From contig NZ_JBNRLS010000004.1 of the NCBI RefSeq assembly GCF_050379415.1, positions 248,001-312,000 of the forward strand: a DNA stretch of 64,000 bases. The letters are read 5' to 3'. Below are positions 24,300-32,693 of this stretch, in pieces (position 1 is the first letter of the stretch; the number at the start of each line of letters is the position of its first letter). The notes under the pieces are model-generated. The model did not search any database. It was given only the letters and a program-made list of their open reading frames with translations, and had not been told where the DNA came from. This DNA comes from Marinobacter sp050379415 (GTDB lineage: Bacteria > Pseudomonadota > Gammaproteobacteria > Pseudomonadales > Oleiphilaceae). The translations under genes and the position numbers were made by a program.

Positions 24300-25103
24300 T
24301 CATTTTCCCACTTTCACCAGCCGGTCCAGCCGGAGCCGTTCGCGCTCGTCAAACAGTCGGCGACTGCCCCAGGATACCGCCATCAGGGCACCAAAGCCGG
24401 TGCCGACAGTAATGATGAGCATCACCAGGATCTGATATTTTACGGCAACCGCGGGTGGACTGCCGGCGAGGATCTGGCCCGTCATCATGCCCGGCAGGCT
24501 GACGATACCGGCAGCGGCCATGGCGTTGATGGACGGCATCATGCCCCCGCGCATGGCGTCCTTGCGGATATCTTCCACCGCCTCACGCCAGGTCTGCCCG
24601 AGCATCAGTCGGTTCTCGATCACCGCCCGCTGGTGCCAGACAGCTTCGTTGAGGCGATCAAGGCTCAGGGCGACACCGGTCATGGTATTGCCCAGCATCA
24701 TGCCCAGCAGAGGGATGGCGTATTGAGGTGCATACCAGGGCGATGGACCGATAATGACCGTCAGGGCCAATACCGTCACCGCAAAGGAAGAAATGAACAT
24801 CGCCCCAGTGCCGATCCCGAACGCCCAGATGCCCCGCAACCGGCGTTGCTGGCGCGCCATCACCTCCCTGCCTGCCACCAGCAGCATGACCGTGGCCAAC
24901 AAGGCAATCCAGTACAGCCTCGCGGAGGCGAACAGCGCCTCAAGCACCAGCCCGATCAGAGCCAGCTGGATGCCGGTACGGGCACTGGCGATGAGCAGGC
25001 TGCGAGTGATACCCAGCCTGGCCCAAAGGCTGACGCCAGCCAGCGCCAGAACCAGCAAGGCTGCCAGCCCCAGCTTCCACCAGGCAAGGTCAATGACTCC
25101 CAT
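24300..25103 (-). CDS. fetB: FetB-type ABC exporter permease (UPF0014)
   Basis: 267 residues with about seven transmembrane helices. The family signature GIQLALIGLVLEALF is near residue 43, and GMMLGNTMTGVALSLDRL, MMPSINAMAAAGIVSLPGMMTGQILAG and the C-terminal Arg-rich tail fit the YbbM/FetB family, which exports iron in Escherichia coli. Start ATG at 25103 overlaps the ATPase stop (25090) by 14 bp. A homologue of unknown metal specificity is possible. Confidence 0.9.
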   Translation of the reverse strand: MGVIDLAWWKLGLAALLVLALAGVSLWARLGITRSLLIASARTGIQLALIGLVLEALFASARLYWIALLATVMLLVAGREVMARQQRRLRGIWAFGIGTGAMFISSFAVTVLALTVIIGPSPWYAPQYAIPLLGMMLGNTMTGVALSLDRLNEAVWHQRAVIENRLMLGQTWREAVEDIRKDAMRGGMMPSINAMAAAGIVSLPGMMTGQILAGSPPAVAVKYQILVMLIITVGTGFGALMAVSWGSRRLFDERERLRLDRLVKVGK

Positions 25104-25698
25104 TCACACACTCCAGCTGCGATCCGCTGATGCGGTAGTGGTGATTCGCCACCCGACGGATCTGCCCCTGATCATGGGCCACCCAGAGCACGGCCAGGTT
25201 CCGGCGCCGGATTTCATCCAGCAGCCAGGCCTCCACCGCACCCGTCATGTCTTCATCCAGGTTCGCCGTGGGCTCGTCCAGCAACAGGGCTTCGGGTGCC
25301 ATTGCCAGCGCCCGCCACAGGGCCAGGCGCTGGCGTTCACCGGATGAAAGCCGACTCACGGGCCAATCCATTACCCCGGGAGGAAAGCCGAGGGCTGCGG
25401 GCATGGTGTGACGTGCATCCTCGGCGAAGTGGGCACCTACCTCATCAAACCACCACTGACTATCCGCGGGGATCATCACCACCCGTTTACGCCACTCGTG
25501 CGCCGGTAGAGAAGCCTGCTCAGTACCATCGAGGTAGACCCGGCCATCGTGGGGCTCCAGATCGGCCACCGCCCGGAGCAGGCGACTCTTGCCACTACCG
25601 GAGGCACCCGAGATGCACACCACCGCCCCGCTTCCAACCAGCAACGAGGCCTCCCGCAGGGTGCCGACCGATACGGTGTCGAGACGCAGCTCACTCAA
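25090..25698 (-). CDS. fetA: FetA-type ABC exporter ATPase
   Basis: 202 residues from a TTG at 25698, chosen because GGAG lies eight bases upstream and because the open frame extending to 26040 overlaps another gene throughout. Walker A GASGSGKSRLL (about 36-46), signature LSSGERQRLALWRAL and Walker B ALLLDEPTANLDED are complete, with the switch histidine in VLWVAHD. Length matches YbbL/FetA. It is coupled to fetB by overlap and starts 18 bp after the upstream small membrane-protein gene. Confidence 0.9.
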   Translation of the reverse strand: MSELRLDTVSVGTLREASLLVGSGAVVCISGASGSGKSRLLRAVADLEPHDGRVYLDGTEQASLPAHEWRKRVVMIPADSQWWFDEVGAHFAEDARHTMPAALGFPPGVMDWPVSRLSSGERQRLALWRALAMAPEALLLDEPTANLDEDMTGAVEAWLLDEIRRRNLAVLWVAHDQGQIRRVANHHYRISGSQLECVNGSH

Positions 25699-25715
25699 AT
25701 CCGGAACTCCGTTGA

Positions 25716-26108
25716 TCAGGGTTTGTGCTTGCTGCCGAGAAAGCGCCGCATCACCCCGTCGGAGAGGAAAACATGCGCCAGCGCCGGGTAAGGCAGGTAA
25801 TGCAGGAACAGGGTTGCCAGCACCACTGCGTCGAAACCCTCCCCAAGAAACAACCAGGCTGTGAAAGCAGCGAACAATGCCCCCAGGAAACCACCGTAAA
25901 TCCACAGCAGCCTGGATCTTTCCTCGGCCATGGGCAGGCGTTCCAGCGCTTTCGCCACAGAAAAGCCCATGTAGGCGGCAATGGCCGCAGCAATAATCAG
26001 CGAGGCCAGCAGCCCGCTGAAACCGAGCAGGAACCGGCACAAATAGTTGGCAAGAAAGAACAGGACAATGCCTGTAATCGCGACGATGGTAATCCGGGTT
26101 TTTTCCAT
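25716..26108 (-). CDS. Small four-helix membrane protein
   Basis: 130 residues from the ATG at 26108 (MEKTRITIVAITG), with AGGGG upstream. Four hydrophobic segments are visible (about 5-25, 32-52, 66-88, 92-110), the last two separated by a short polar turn, ending in a basic tail RRFLGSKHKP. I do not recognise a family. It is the first gene of the fetAB operon, so a role connected to metal export is possible but unproven. Confidence 0.75.
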   Translation of the reverse strand: MEKTRITIVAITGIVLFFLANYLCRFLLGFSGLLASLIIAAAIAAYMGFSVAKALERLPMAEERSRLLWIYGGFLGALFAAFTAWLFLGEGFDAVVLATLFLHYLPYPALAHVFLSDGVMRRFLGSKHKP

Positions 26109-26215
26109 GGAGCCCCTGAACTTGTTGTTTTGAAAGCCGATTGGCCAGCGGCCATAGTCGGCCAACAATATGGCAGAGACCGGCCTGGAGTACCAGCCGA
26201 GACCACCAACCGGGA

Positions 26216-27784
26216 TTACTCGCCGCGCCAGTTCACGCTGTAGAGATCGTGCCGTCGATCCTGCAGGTTTTTTACCGTTCCGCTGTTCCTGGCAGTGATC
26301 AGGGTCTCCGGCCTCAGGTCTGCAAACGCCACCGTCTCGACATTAGGCTCGGTATCCGCCGCGATGCCGTCCCGGGCGAAGGGAAAATCACAGGGGGTCA
26401 GAATGCAGCTCTGGCCATACTGGATCTCCATGTTCGGCACGTTGGGCAGGTTGCCGACATTTCCCGACAGCACCACGTAAACCTGGTTCTCCACCGCCCG
26501 CGCCTGGCAGCAGTAGCGGACCCGCAGGTAACTCTGGCGTTCATCGGTGCAGAACGGCACGAAGATAATGCTCACCCCCTGATCCACCAGGTGCCGGGCC
26601 AGCTCCGGGAACTCCGCGTCATAGCAGATCAGCACCCCGATCGTGCCGCAATCGGTTTCAATGGCATTCACGCGGTTGCCGCCACGCACATTCCACCAGT
26701 AGGCCTCGTTGGGTGTCGGGTGAATCTTCGGCTGAGTGTACACCCGGCCATCCCGCAGGAACACATGGGCCATATTCCGGATGGTGCCGTCCTCTTCCCG
26801 CACCGGGGTGGAGCCCGCCACAATATTGATGTTGTAACGCAGCGCGAGATCCCGCATCAGCTCCCGGTAGCGTTCGGCGTAGTGGGTGACCGCCGAGAAC
26901 GCCTCCGCCGGGCTGCCGCTACGGGCCTCGATGGACAGCAACTGGAGGGTGAACAGCTCGGGGAAGACCACAAAATCGCCCTTGTAGGTAGAGACAACAT
27001 CCACGAAGTAACGGACGATCTCGCTGAACTCATCGAACGAAGCCACGGGCCGCTGCTGGTACTGGACCGTCCCAATACGAACGGTATCCGGCATCCGGTG
27101 CCCGTATCGCTTGCGCTTCTCGTCCCGGCCGCTCTGGGGAACCTTGGGATTGCGCCAGACCAGGTGAATGCCATAGCCCATGGAATCATGGTCGGCATCC
27201 AGGTAGTGGGGAATGATGTCGTGGATTTCGAAGCCCTGATGCATCTGGAACGACAGCACCGGGTCTTTCTGTTCCTTGTTACGGACGGCCTCAACATAGG
27301 CCTCCACCGTGCCGTATTTCTTCAGTTTCTGGCGCAGGGTAGGCAATCGCCCGGCAAACACCACGCCCTGGAGGTTCAGGGCCTGGCACAGGTTTTTTCG
27401 TTCGTTATACAGGCGCTCGCCGATCCGGTACCCGCGGCACTCCGGATCAACACACACCTCCATGCCATAAAGCCAGTCGCCCTCCGGGTCATGGCGGGAG
27501 GCATAACCGTTGCCGGTAATCGACGTCCAGTCATGGCGGGCCAGGGCCACCTCGCCGGCAATCCGGAAAGTGGCGCAGTAGCCCACAACCTGGTCCCCGA
27601 GCATGGCGACAAACTGCCCCTCCGGGAAGGTATTGATCTGTCCGGTCAGGGGCCCCTTGGTATAGCCGTACATGCCGGTGCCCTCGTAGACCCGGCGGCT
27701 AAGGTCGATGATGCCGGGTATATCAGAGAGGGTGGCGTTGCGAACAAAAAGGCGCTGGTCGGGATCGGAGAAAGGTGGGCACAT
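26216..27784 (-). CDS. GNAT acetyltransferase-nitrilase fusion
   Basis: 522 residues from the ATG at 27784 (MCPPFSDPDQRLFVRN), with GAGGT upstream. Residues 8-190 form a GNAT domain (FRIAGEVALARHDW, ECRGYRIGERLYNERK, the acetyl-CoA loop). From about 220 a carbon-nitrogen hydrolase domain follows with the Glu-Lys-Cys triad: Glu in VVFPELFTLQLL, Lys in TQPKIHPTPNEAYW, Cys in VLICYDAEFPELARHL. Fused proteins of this length are common in gammaproteobacteria; substrates are unknown, though amidase action on an N-acylated or N-carbamoyl compound is expected. Confidence 0.92.
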   Translation of the reverse strand: MCPPFSDPDQRLFVRNATLSDIPGIIDLSRRVYEGTGMYGYTKGPLTGQINTFPEGQFVAMLGDQVVGYCATFRIAGEVALARHDWTSITGNGYASRHDPEGDWLYGMEVCVDPECRGYRIGERLYNERKNLCQALNLQGVVFAGRLPTLRQKLKKYGTVEAYVEAVRNKEQKDPVLSFQMHQGFEIHDIIPHYLDADHDSMGYGIHLVWRNPKVPQSGRDEKRKRYGHRMPDTVRIGTVQYQQRPVASFDEFSEIVRYFVDVVSTYKGDFVVFPELFTLQLLSIEARSGSPAEAFSAVTHYAERYRELMRDLALRYNINIVAGSTPVREEDGTIRNMAHVFLRDGRVYTQPKIHPTPNEAYWWNVRGGNRVNAIETDCGTIGVLICYDAEFPELARHLVDQGVSIIFVPFCTDERQSYLRVRYCCQARAVENQVYVVLSGNVGNLPNVPNMEIQYGQSCILTPCDFPFARDGIAADTEPNVETVAFADLRPETLITARNSGTVKNLQDRRHDLYSVNWRGE

Positions 27785-27826
27785 ACATACCTCGAAGCGG
27801 GCGCGGAAATGCGCGGTGGCATGCAC

Positions 27827-28396
27827 TCATATTTGGTCGGGCTGATCCGTTTCGTCAAGCGGTGGCTGCAGCGGGAAGCGTTCGATCACGGTATATACCG
27901 ATCCGCCGGCTCCCGGGGCGCTCTCGAACAGAACAAATTCCGTCACCGGGACAACCCCGAACCGGTCCTGTCCGTGCTCTTCCAGCAGGTTCACAATCGA
28001 GGCAGCCTGCTTGCGGAACCGCGCCACCGTGATATGCGGCCGGAAACCACGGTGCTCGATCTCAAAGCCGGCAGCCGCAACCTGGGCGGACAGCTGTCGG
28101 TACAACTCCGCCACACCCGCCTCCGGTGAGACGCCGGCCCAGAGATTCCGGGGGTGTTCCGGGCGGCCAAAAGCACCCAGACCGGTCACCTCCACCTCGA
28201 AGGCGGGCGTGGAAACCAGGGAGGCGGCGTAGCTCAGCGTCTCAAGATCCTCATCTTCCACGCTCCCGATAAAGATCAGGGTCATGTGCAGCTGATTTCG
28301 GCTCTGCCATCGGGCCCCGTTGATCGGACTCTTGAGCTTCAGCAAGCGCTTTTTGACCTCTGACGGGATTTCCACCCCGAAAAACACCCGGGACAC
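27827..28396 (-). CDS. thpR: RNA 2',3'-cyclic phosphodiesterase
   Basis: 189 residues starting at a GTG with GAGGA upstream. Both catalytic HxT/HxS-type motifs of the 2H family are present: LHMTLIFIG (about 38-46) and HITVARF (about 125-131). MSRVFFGVEIP at the N terminus is typical of LigT/ThpR, which opens 2',3'-cyclic phosphates of RNA. It starts three bases before the end of the SDR gene, so they are co-transcribed. Confidence 0.92.
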   Translation of the reverse strand: MSRVFFGVEIPSEVKKRLLKLKSPINGARWQSRNQLHMTLIFIGSVEDEDLETLSYAASLVSTPAFEVEVTGLGAFGRPEHPRNLWAGVSPEAGVAELYRQLSAQVAAAGFEIEHRGFRPHITVARFRKQAASIVNLLEEHGQDRFGVVPVTEFVLFESAPGAGGSVYTVIERFPLQPPLDETDQPDQI

Positions 28397-28399
28397 GGT

Positions 28400-29158
28400 T
28401 CAGTCCTCGTAGATCATCTTGCGGGTCATGCCGCCGTCCACCACATAATTCTGGCCCGTGATAAAACCCGCTTCTTCGGAAATCAGGAAGGCCGCGAGGC
28501 TGGCAATATCCCGCGGCACCCCCACTCGTCCGGCGGGATGCTGGCTATGATCACTCTCTGAAAGCGGCGGCGCCTTTTCCACTCTATCTTGCCACGCACG
28601 GGTGTCGATCCAGCCGGGGCTGATGCAGTTGACCCGGATTTCCGGCCCCAGGCTCATGGCCAGGGCGTGGGTCAGGGCAACCATGCCGCCTTTGGTGGCC
28701 GCATAGGCCTCGGTATCCGGCTCCGATTGCAGGGCCCGGGTGGAGGCAATATTGACGATGGCGCCGCCGTTTTTGCGGAGATGGGGTACCGCATGCTTGG
28801 TAACGAGGAAGGGGCCGGTCAGGTTCACGTCCAGTCGACGCTGCCAGACAGCCAGGTCCAGCTCCTCAACAGGCCCGTTCTCCGGGCCGGCCAGCCCGGC
28901 GTTGTTGATCACCGCATCCAGTCGGCCGTGCCAGTCGGTCGCCGCGCGGATCATGCCGGCAACTTCCGCTTCACTGGCCACATCGGCCTGGAAATACCGC
29001 ACCTGGTCGCCTAGCCGTTGCTGCAACCATTCACCCTGCTCCCGGTCAACATCGCAGAAGGCCACCTGCCAGCCACGGTCGGCCAGGAACTGCACCAGGC
29101 CACGCCCAATTCCCCGGGCTCCGCCGGTTACCAGGGCCACTCGGGCTTCGTTTGTCAC
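28400..29158 (-). CDS. SDR-family oxidoreductase (FabG-like)
   Basis: 252 residues, GTG start with GGAGGTCACT upstream. Rossmann motif ALVTGGARGIGRGL (about 8-21), NNAGLAGPE, the active-site serine in IVNIASTRALQSEPDTEAYAATKGGMVALTHALAM (YxxxK), and the C-terminal PAGRVGVPRDIASLAAFLISEEAGFITGQNYVVDGGMTRKM. This is a classical NAD(P)-dependent SDR of the 3-oxoacyl-ACP reductase/glucose dehydrogenase type; the true substrate cannot be told. Confidence 0.92.
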   Translation of the reverse strand: MTNEARVALVTGGARGIGRGLVQFLADRGWQVAFCDVDREQGEWLQQRLGDQVRYFQADVASEAEVAGMIRAATDWHGRLDAVINNAGLAGPENGPVEELDLAVWQRRLDVNLTGPFLVTKHAVPHLRKNGGAIVNIASTRALQSEPDTEAYAATKGGMVALTHALAMSLGPEIRVNCISPGWIDTRAWQDRVEKAPPLSESDHSQHPAGRVGVPRDIASLAAFLISEEAGFITGQNYVVDGGMTRKMIYED

Positions 29159-29170
29159 AGTGACCTCCGC

Positions 29171-29842
29171 TTACCAGGGCAGCTCGTCGCCATTGCTGTG
29201 CCAGAAGGAGCCGGTGTTCTCCAGGTTCAGGTTGGCAATCCGATCCGCCAGCCCACGGGCCGATTCCTCGGGCGTGATCATCCCCCCGAAGTTCACCATG
29301 CGGGTCTTCACATAGCCCGGATGCAACTGGGCAACGGCAATGCCCTTGGGCTTCAGGTCCACCGCCAGGGACTTGCCGAAAGCGTTCAGGGCCGCCTTGG
29401 AGGCGCGGTAACCATAACGGCCGCCGGAATCGTTGTCGGCAATGGAGCCCATGCGGCTGGTGATGTTGGCGATCTTGCCGCCCTCTGCGATCTGCGGTAC
29501 CAGGGCCTCGGCTACCCGCAGCGGCGCGTAGGCATTGATCTCCATCTGCTTGCGGATGGAATCGAAATCGATGCTGCCGAGCTGTTCGTCCTGCAGCAGG
29601 CCGGCATTGTTGATGAGCAGCTGGATCTTCTTGCCCGCCAGGGCCGATTTCAGTTTCTCGATACCGGCGTCGGTGGTGACATCGACGCCGTCGATGACTT
29701 CGGAGGCCACTTCTCCCAGCTCATCGGAAGACTGCCGGCATACGCCGATCACATCGCAGCCCTCACGGGCATAATGCCGCGCCAGTTCCAGGCCGATTCC
29801 CCGGTTGGCACCGGTAATGACAACTACTCCAGATGCAGACAT
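29171..29842 (-). CDS. SDR-family oxidoreductase (CsgA/C-factor-like)
   Basis: 223 residues. VVITGANRGIGLELARHYA (residues 6-24), LLINNAGLLQDEQ, ANITSRMGSIADNDSGGRYGYRASKAALNAFGKSLAVDL with the Tyr-x-x-x-Lys active site, then LHPGYVKTRMVNFGGMITPEESARGLADRI. It resembles the C-factor subgroup. It follows the DUF2007 gene and precedes the FabG-like SDR by 12 bp in the same direction. Confidence 0.9.
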   Translation of the reverse strand: MSASGVVVITGANRGIGLELARHYAREGCDVIGVCRQSSDELGEVASEVIDGVDVTTDAGIEKLKSALAGKKIQLLINNAGLLQDEQLGSIDFDSIRKQMEINAYAPLRVAEALVPQIAEGGKIANITSRMGSIADNDSGGRYGYRASKAALNAFGKSLAVDLKPKGIAVAQLHPGYVKTRMVNFGGMITPEESARGLADRIANLNLENTGSFWHSNGDELPW

Positions 29843-29879
29843 GATTCCTCCGTTTCACTATTGGATTCAATTGGTTGGA

Positions 29880-30197
29880 TCAGTAAATCTGGACGAGCAG
29901 CCACACTGTAACGATCAGTGCCAGCAGAAACCAGCGGGCGTACTGGTCGGGTTTGTCCTCATCCGGGGATGAAGCAGTGATTGTGGAGCCTCCCTCTTCG
30001 TATTCCCGGATCAGCTCGCGGGCCCGGTAGAGGTCTTCATCATCCACATGGACATTGCTGAAACCCGCCGCACCGATCTCCCCCAGAGCGCCCTGCAGGT
30101 AATGGCCGCCAACGTGGGATTCGATACCATGGACCTCCAGAAACCCGGCTACAATGTGTGCTTCGGTAATGTCTCGGGCCCGATAGGCTATTTGCAA
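29880..30197 (-). CDS. DUF2007-domain protein
   Basis: 105 residues, TTG start with AAGGAG upstream. The N-terminal part (RARDITEAHIVAGFLEVHGIESHVGGHYLQGALGEIG, then VHVDDEDLYRARELIREYE) matches DUF2007, a small PII-like signal-transduction fold. The C terminus is one transmembrane helix (WFLLALIVTVWLLVQIY), so the domain is probably tethered to the inner membrane. No ligand is known. Confidence 0.85.
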   Translation of the reverse strand: MQIAYRARDITEAHIVAGFLEVHGIESHVGGHYLQGALGEIGAAGFSNVHVDDEDLYRARELIREYEEGGSTITASSPDEDKPDQYARWFLLALIVTVWLLVQIY

Positions 30198-30300
30198 AGG
30201 CCTACTCCTTCTGTGACATTCAGGGGCAGCACCCGCCCGTTAACGCGGTTATGATTTCAGCATAGACCCACCCGCTCCAGGGAGCCATCAAGGATACGCA

Positions 30301-31365
30301 GTGGATATTATCTGGATTGTTCTGGCCATCGTGTTGCTCATCGTGGCCGCCACCTTTCTCCTGTTCAGGATTGAAGACCTGTCCCACCTGGACGACAGCG
30401 ATTACCCGGTGCGGGAAAGAACCCCGAGCGAAGGTCATCAGCAGGTCCTGGGACAGCTCCGGGAGCTGAGGGAAGCTGCCAGGGACCTCAAGGGCAAGGC
30501 CCGGTTGATAGCCCTGCGCCAGCACATGGACACCCTCAGCGAAGGCATGGAGCTGGTATCCGAGTTCCGACATAACGAGGAGCCGCGAGGCGAATGGGTT
30601 ATTGCCCCGGGCGTCGATACCCGCCGGCGTGTGCTCTACATTCACGGTGGGGCCTGGGCGGCGGGCAGCCCCAGAAGTCACCGGACCATTACCGACCGTT
30701 TCTCCAGGCTGGCCAATGCCGCGGTTTTCGCCGTGGATTACCGGCTGATGCCGGAACACCGTTTCATGGATGGGGTACGGGACTGTCAAAGGGCCTACAG
30801 CTGGCTGCTGGATCACGGACCGGACGGTGGGGAGCGCGCCAGCTTTGTCGTGGTGGCGGGAGACTCCGCCGGTGGCAGCCACACTCTCAGCCTGTTGGCC
30901 TGGGCGAGGGATAATGGCCTCAGGCAGGCCGATGCGGCTGTTGCCCTGGCACCCTCAACCGACCTGACCCTGACCGCCCCCAGCAACCGCAACAACATTC
31001 CCACCGATCCGTTGTTGGGCCCGGTGTTTGGCGGTCTGGCAAAGATCCCGCTGCCGATTATCTGGTGGGGAACCCTGGCGGCATTGCGCGTTTCTCCGAC
31101 CAATCCAGTCGCCTCCCCGCTACGGGGCAGTCTCGCCAACCTGCCACCGACCCTGATCCACGCCAGTGATACCGAAATGCTGCTGGATAATGCCCGGCGC
31201 TATGCTGCCAAGGCCCGGTCCGAAGGATCCGTGGTAGAGCTCCATACGTGGCCAGGCATGGTGCATGTATGGCACATTTTTGGTGACATGCTCCCGGAGG
31301 CCGAGGAAGCGTTCGAGGACATCCGGGAATTCCTGGCCGATGTCGAGGCCGGCAAGAGCGAATAG
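30301..31365 (+). CDS. Alpha/beta hydrolase of the HSL/lipase family
   Basis: 354 residues, GTG start preceded by AAGGA. A signal-anchor helix spans about residues 2-22. The oxyanion motif YIHGGAWAAGS (about 115) and nucleophile elbow VVVAGDSAGGSHTL (about 183) are typical of hormone-sensitive-lipase-type esterases. The acid is probably in LIHASDTEMLLDNAR and the histidine in WPGMVHVWHIF. It faces the periplasm or lies at the inner membrane. It is nine bases upstream of the SRAP gene, probably co-transcribed. Confidence 0.9.
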   Translation: MDIIWIVLAIVLLIVAATFLLFRIEDLSHLDDSDYPVRERTPSEGHQQVLGQLRELREAARDLKGKARLIALRQHMDTLSEGMELVSEFRHNEEPRGEWVIAPGVDTRRRVLYIHGGAWAAGSPRSHRTITDRFSRLANAAVFAVDYRLMPEHRFMDGVRDCQRAYSWLLDHGPDGGERASFVVVAGDSAGGSHTLSLLAWARDNGLRQADAAVALAPSTDLTLTAPSNRNNIPTDPLLGPVFGGLAKIPLPIIWWGTLAALRVSPTNPVASPLRGSLANLPPTLIHASDTEMLLDNARRYAAKARSEGSVVELHTWPGMVHVWHIFGDMLPEAEEAFEDIREFLADVEAGKSE

Positions 31366-31373
31366 GTTGCCCC

Positions 31374-32045
31374 ATGTGTGGACGGTTCACCTTTTACACA
31401 CCGCCGGAAACCCTGATTCTGGAGTATTTTCCGGAAGGCCTGGAGGTGGATGGCCAGTTTGACCCCAGTTACAACATCACGCCCGGGGTGGGCATTCCCA
31501 TGATCCGTATGACCATGAACGGCACCCTGGTCATGGCCCACTCCCACTGGGGCTTCCGTCCGGTCTGGGCCGGCGACAAAGCGCCCTCACCCATTAACGC
31601 CCGGGCTGAAACCGTGGCCGCCTCAAAATACTTCCGGGAGGCCTTCGCCCACCACCGGTGCCTGATCCCTGCCAACGGTTGGTATGAATGGATGATAACG
31701 GATCATGGCAAGGAACCGCACTACGTCACTTCGAGGGCTCCGGACAAGGACCCGGCGATCTTTTTTGCCGGCGTCTGGACGCCTATGGAAGGGGATGAGA
31801 CCACAGCCTGCGCCATCATCACCGAACCCGCCCACGACTCCCTGAAACACATTCATGACCGACAGCCCGTGGTACTCGATCCCGGCTGCCTTCGGAACTG
31901 GCTGGATCCGGAGCTCACCGGCCGCAGCGAGGTCCGGGCGTCAACACACCGGCTGCCTCCGGAGCGTCTTCAGGAATACGAAGTATCCCAGGCGGTCAAC
32001 AATCCCCGCCACAACAATCCGGAGCTTTTGCAGAAGGTAAAATAG
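31374..32045 (+). CDS. SOS response-associated peptidase (YedK/HMCES family)
   Basis: 223 residues. It starts with the invariant MCGRFTF; Cys2 forms the thiazolidine cross-link to abasic sites in single-stranded DNA. Other SRAP marks are YNITPG, SHWGFRPVWA, NARAETVAAS, HRCLIPANGWYEWM and the conserved histidine in HDRQPVVL. The protein shields abasic sites at replication forks. No SOS box is evident in the nine-base gap upstream, consistent with co-transcription from the hydrolase gene. Confidence 0.95.
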   Translation: MCGRFTFYTPPETLILEYFPEGLEVDGQFDPSYNITPGVGIPMIRMTMNGTLVMAHSHWGFRPVWAGDKAPSPINARAETVAASKYFREAFAHHRCLIPANGWYEWMITDHGKEPHYVTSRAPDKDPAIFFAGVWTPMEGDETTACAIITEPAHDSLKHIHDRQPVVLDPGCLRNWLDPELTGRSEVRASTHRLPPERLQEYEVSQAVNNPRHNNPELLQKVK

Positions 32046-32059
32046 ACGGGATCGGCCGG

Positions 32060-32404
32060 CTATTTCCGCACCCACTTGTCACCGATCCGGACAAACTGGC
32101 CGGCGGGAGTTTTTTCCACGGCCTTCTTGCCGGCAACAGCCTCCACTTCGGCAACCGGAATATTGTGCTTCGAGGCAATGCGGCTGTATTCCTGGCGCCG
32201 GGCCTCATTGATGGCCTCGACGATTTCCCGGGCGTTTCCTTCAGCCTTCACCACCGCCAGATACCCCGAGGGCGTCTCACCCACCAGCCCGGATTGCTTG
32301 GCAGTGTCGAGCTGCTGCTTGGCCTCCTCGAGACTCATGGCAAGCGCTGGCAGACTCAGACACAGGGCCAGCAGAAGCACGCCGAATTTACTGAACAATC
32401 TCAT
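32060..32404 (-). CDS. ydbL: YdbL family (DUF1318) periplasmic protein
   Basis: 114 residues from the ATG at 32404 (MRLFSKFGVLLLALCLSLPALAMS), preceded by AAGGGGGAGAG; the signal peptide ends near residue 22. The mature part (LEEAKQQLDTAKQSGLVGETPSGYLAVVK, then EINEARRQEYSRIASKHNIPVAEVEAVAGKKAVEKTPAGQFV) is the DUF1318 pattern. Last gene of the ydbH-ynbE-ydbL set; in Escherichia coli YdbL works with the YdbH/YnbE lipid-transport bridge. Confidence 0.93.
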   Translation of the reverse strand: MRLFSKFGVLLLALCLSLPALAMSLEEAKQQLDTAKQSGLVGETPSGYLAVVKAEGNAREIVEAINEARRQEYSRIASKHNIPVAEVEAVAGKKAVEKTPAGQFVRIGDKWVRK

Positions 32405-32435
32405 GATTCTCTCCCCCTTGAAGCGTCCCAGACCA

Positions 32436-32657
32436 TCAGAACAGGCCCTGGTCTTCGAACAACTCGTCCACTTCCTTATCAACTTTTACGTAGATCTCGT
32501 GCTGGATCTTGACGTTCAGGTTGACGGTGATGGGCTCCTTTGGCGCCGCCATCTGCACCGTTGGCGTGCAGGCCGCGGACAGCAGGGCAAAGGTGAGTAT
32601 CCCAGCACCCTGCCGTAATCGGGCGGTGCCGGGAAATTTCCGGCTTTGCACTTTCAT
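32436..32657 (-). CDS. ynbE: YnbE-like outer-membrane lipoprotein
   Basis: 73 residues. A signal ending in LLSAAC (lipobox) precedes a short mature domain CTPTVQMAAPKEPITVNLNVKIQHEIYVKVDKEVDELF, the YnbE pattern. Known YnbE pairs with the YdbH AsmA-like protein to complete a periplasm-spanning phospholipid conduit. It lies between ydbH and ydbL (31 bp after its upstream neighbour), and GGGGGA precedes the start. Confidence 0.93.
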   Translation of the reverse strand: MKVQSRKFPGTARLRQGAGILTFALLSAACTPTVQMAAPKEPITVNLNVKIQHEIYVKVDKEVDELFEDQGLF

Positions 32658-32693
32658 AGATGTCCCCCGTAGATTGTGGCCGGACCAGCGGGA

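Noticed and set aside
25699..26040. N-terminal extension of the FetA frame
   Set aside because: Completely overlaps the four-helix membrane-protein gene in another frame; the ATPase domain needs only the 202 residues from 25698.
26389..26410. GGGGTCAGA similar to the 30-bp palindrome arm
   Set aside because: No matching right arm; it lies inside the nitrilase domain coding sequence.
26141..28129. Plus-strand frame of over 650 codons
   Set aside because: Antisense to the GNAT-nitrilase fusion and thpR, both with intact catalytic motifs.
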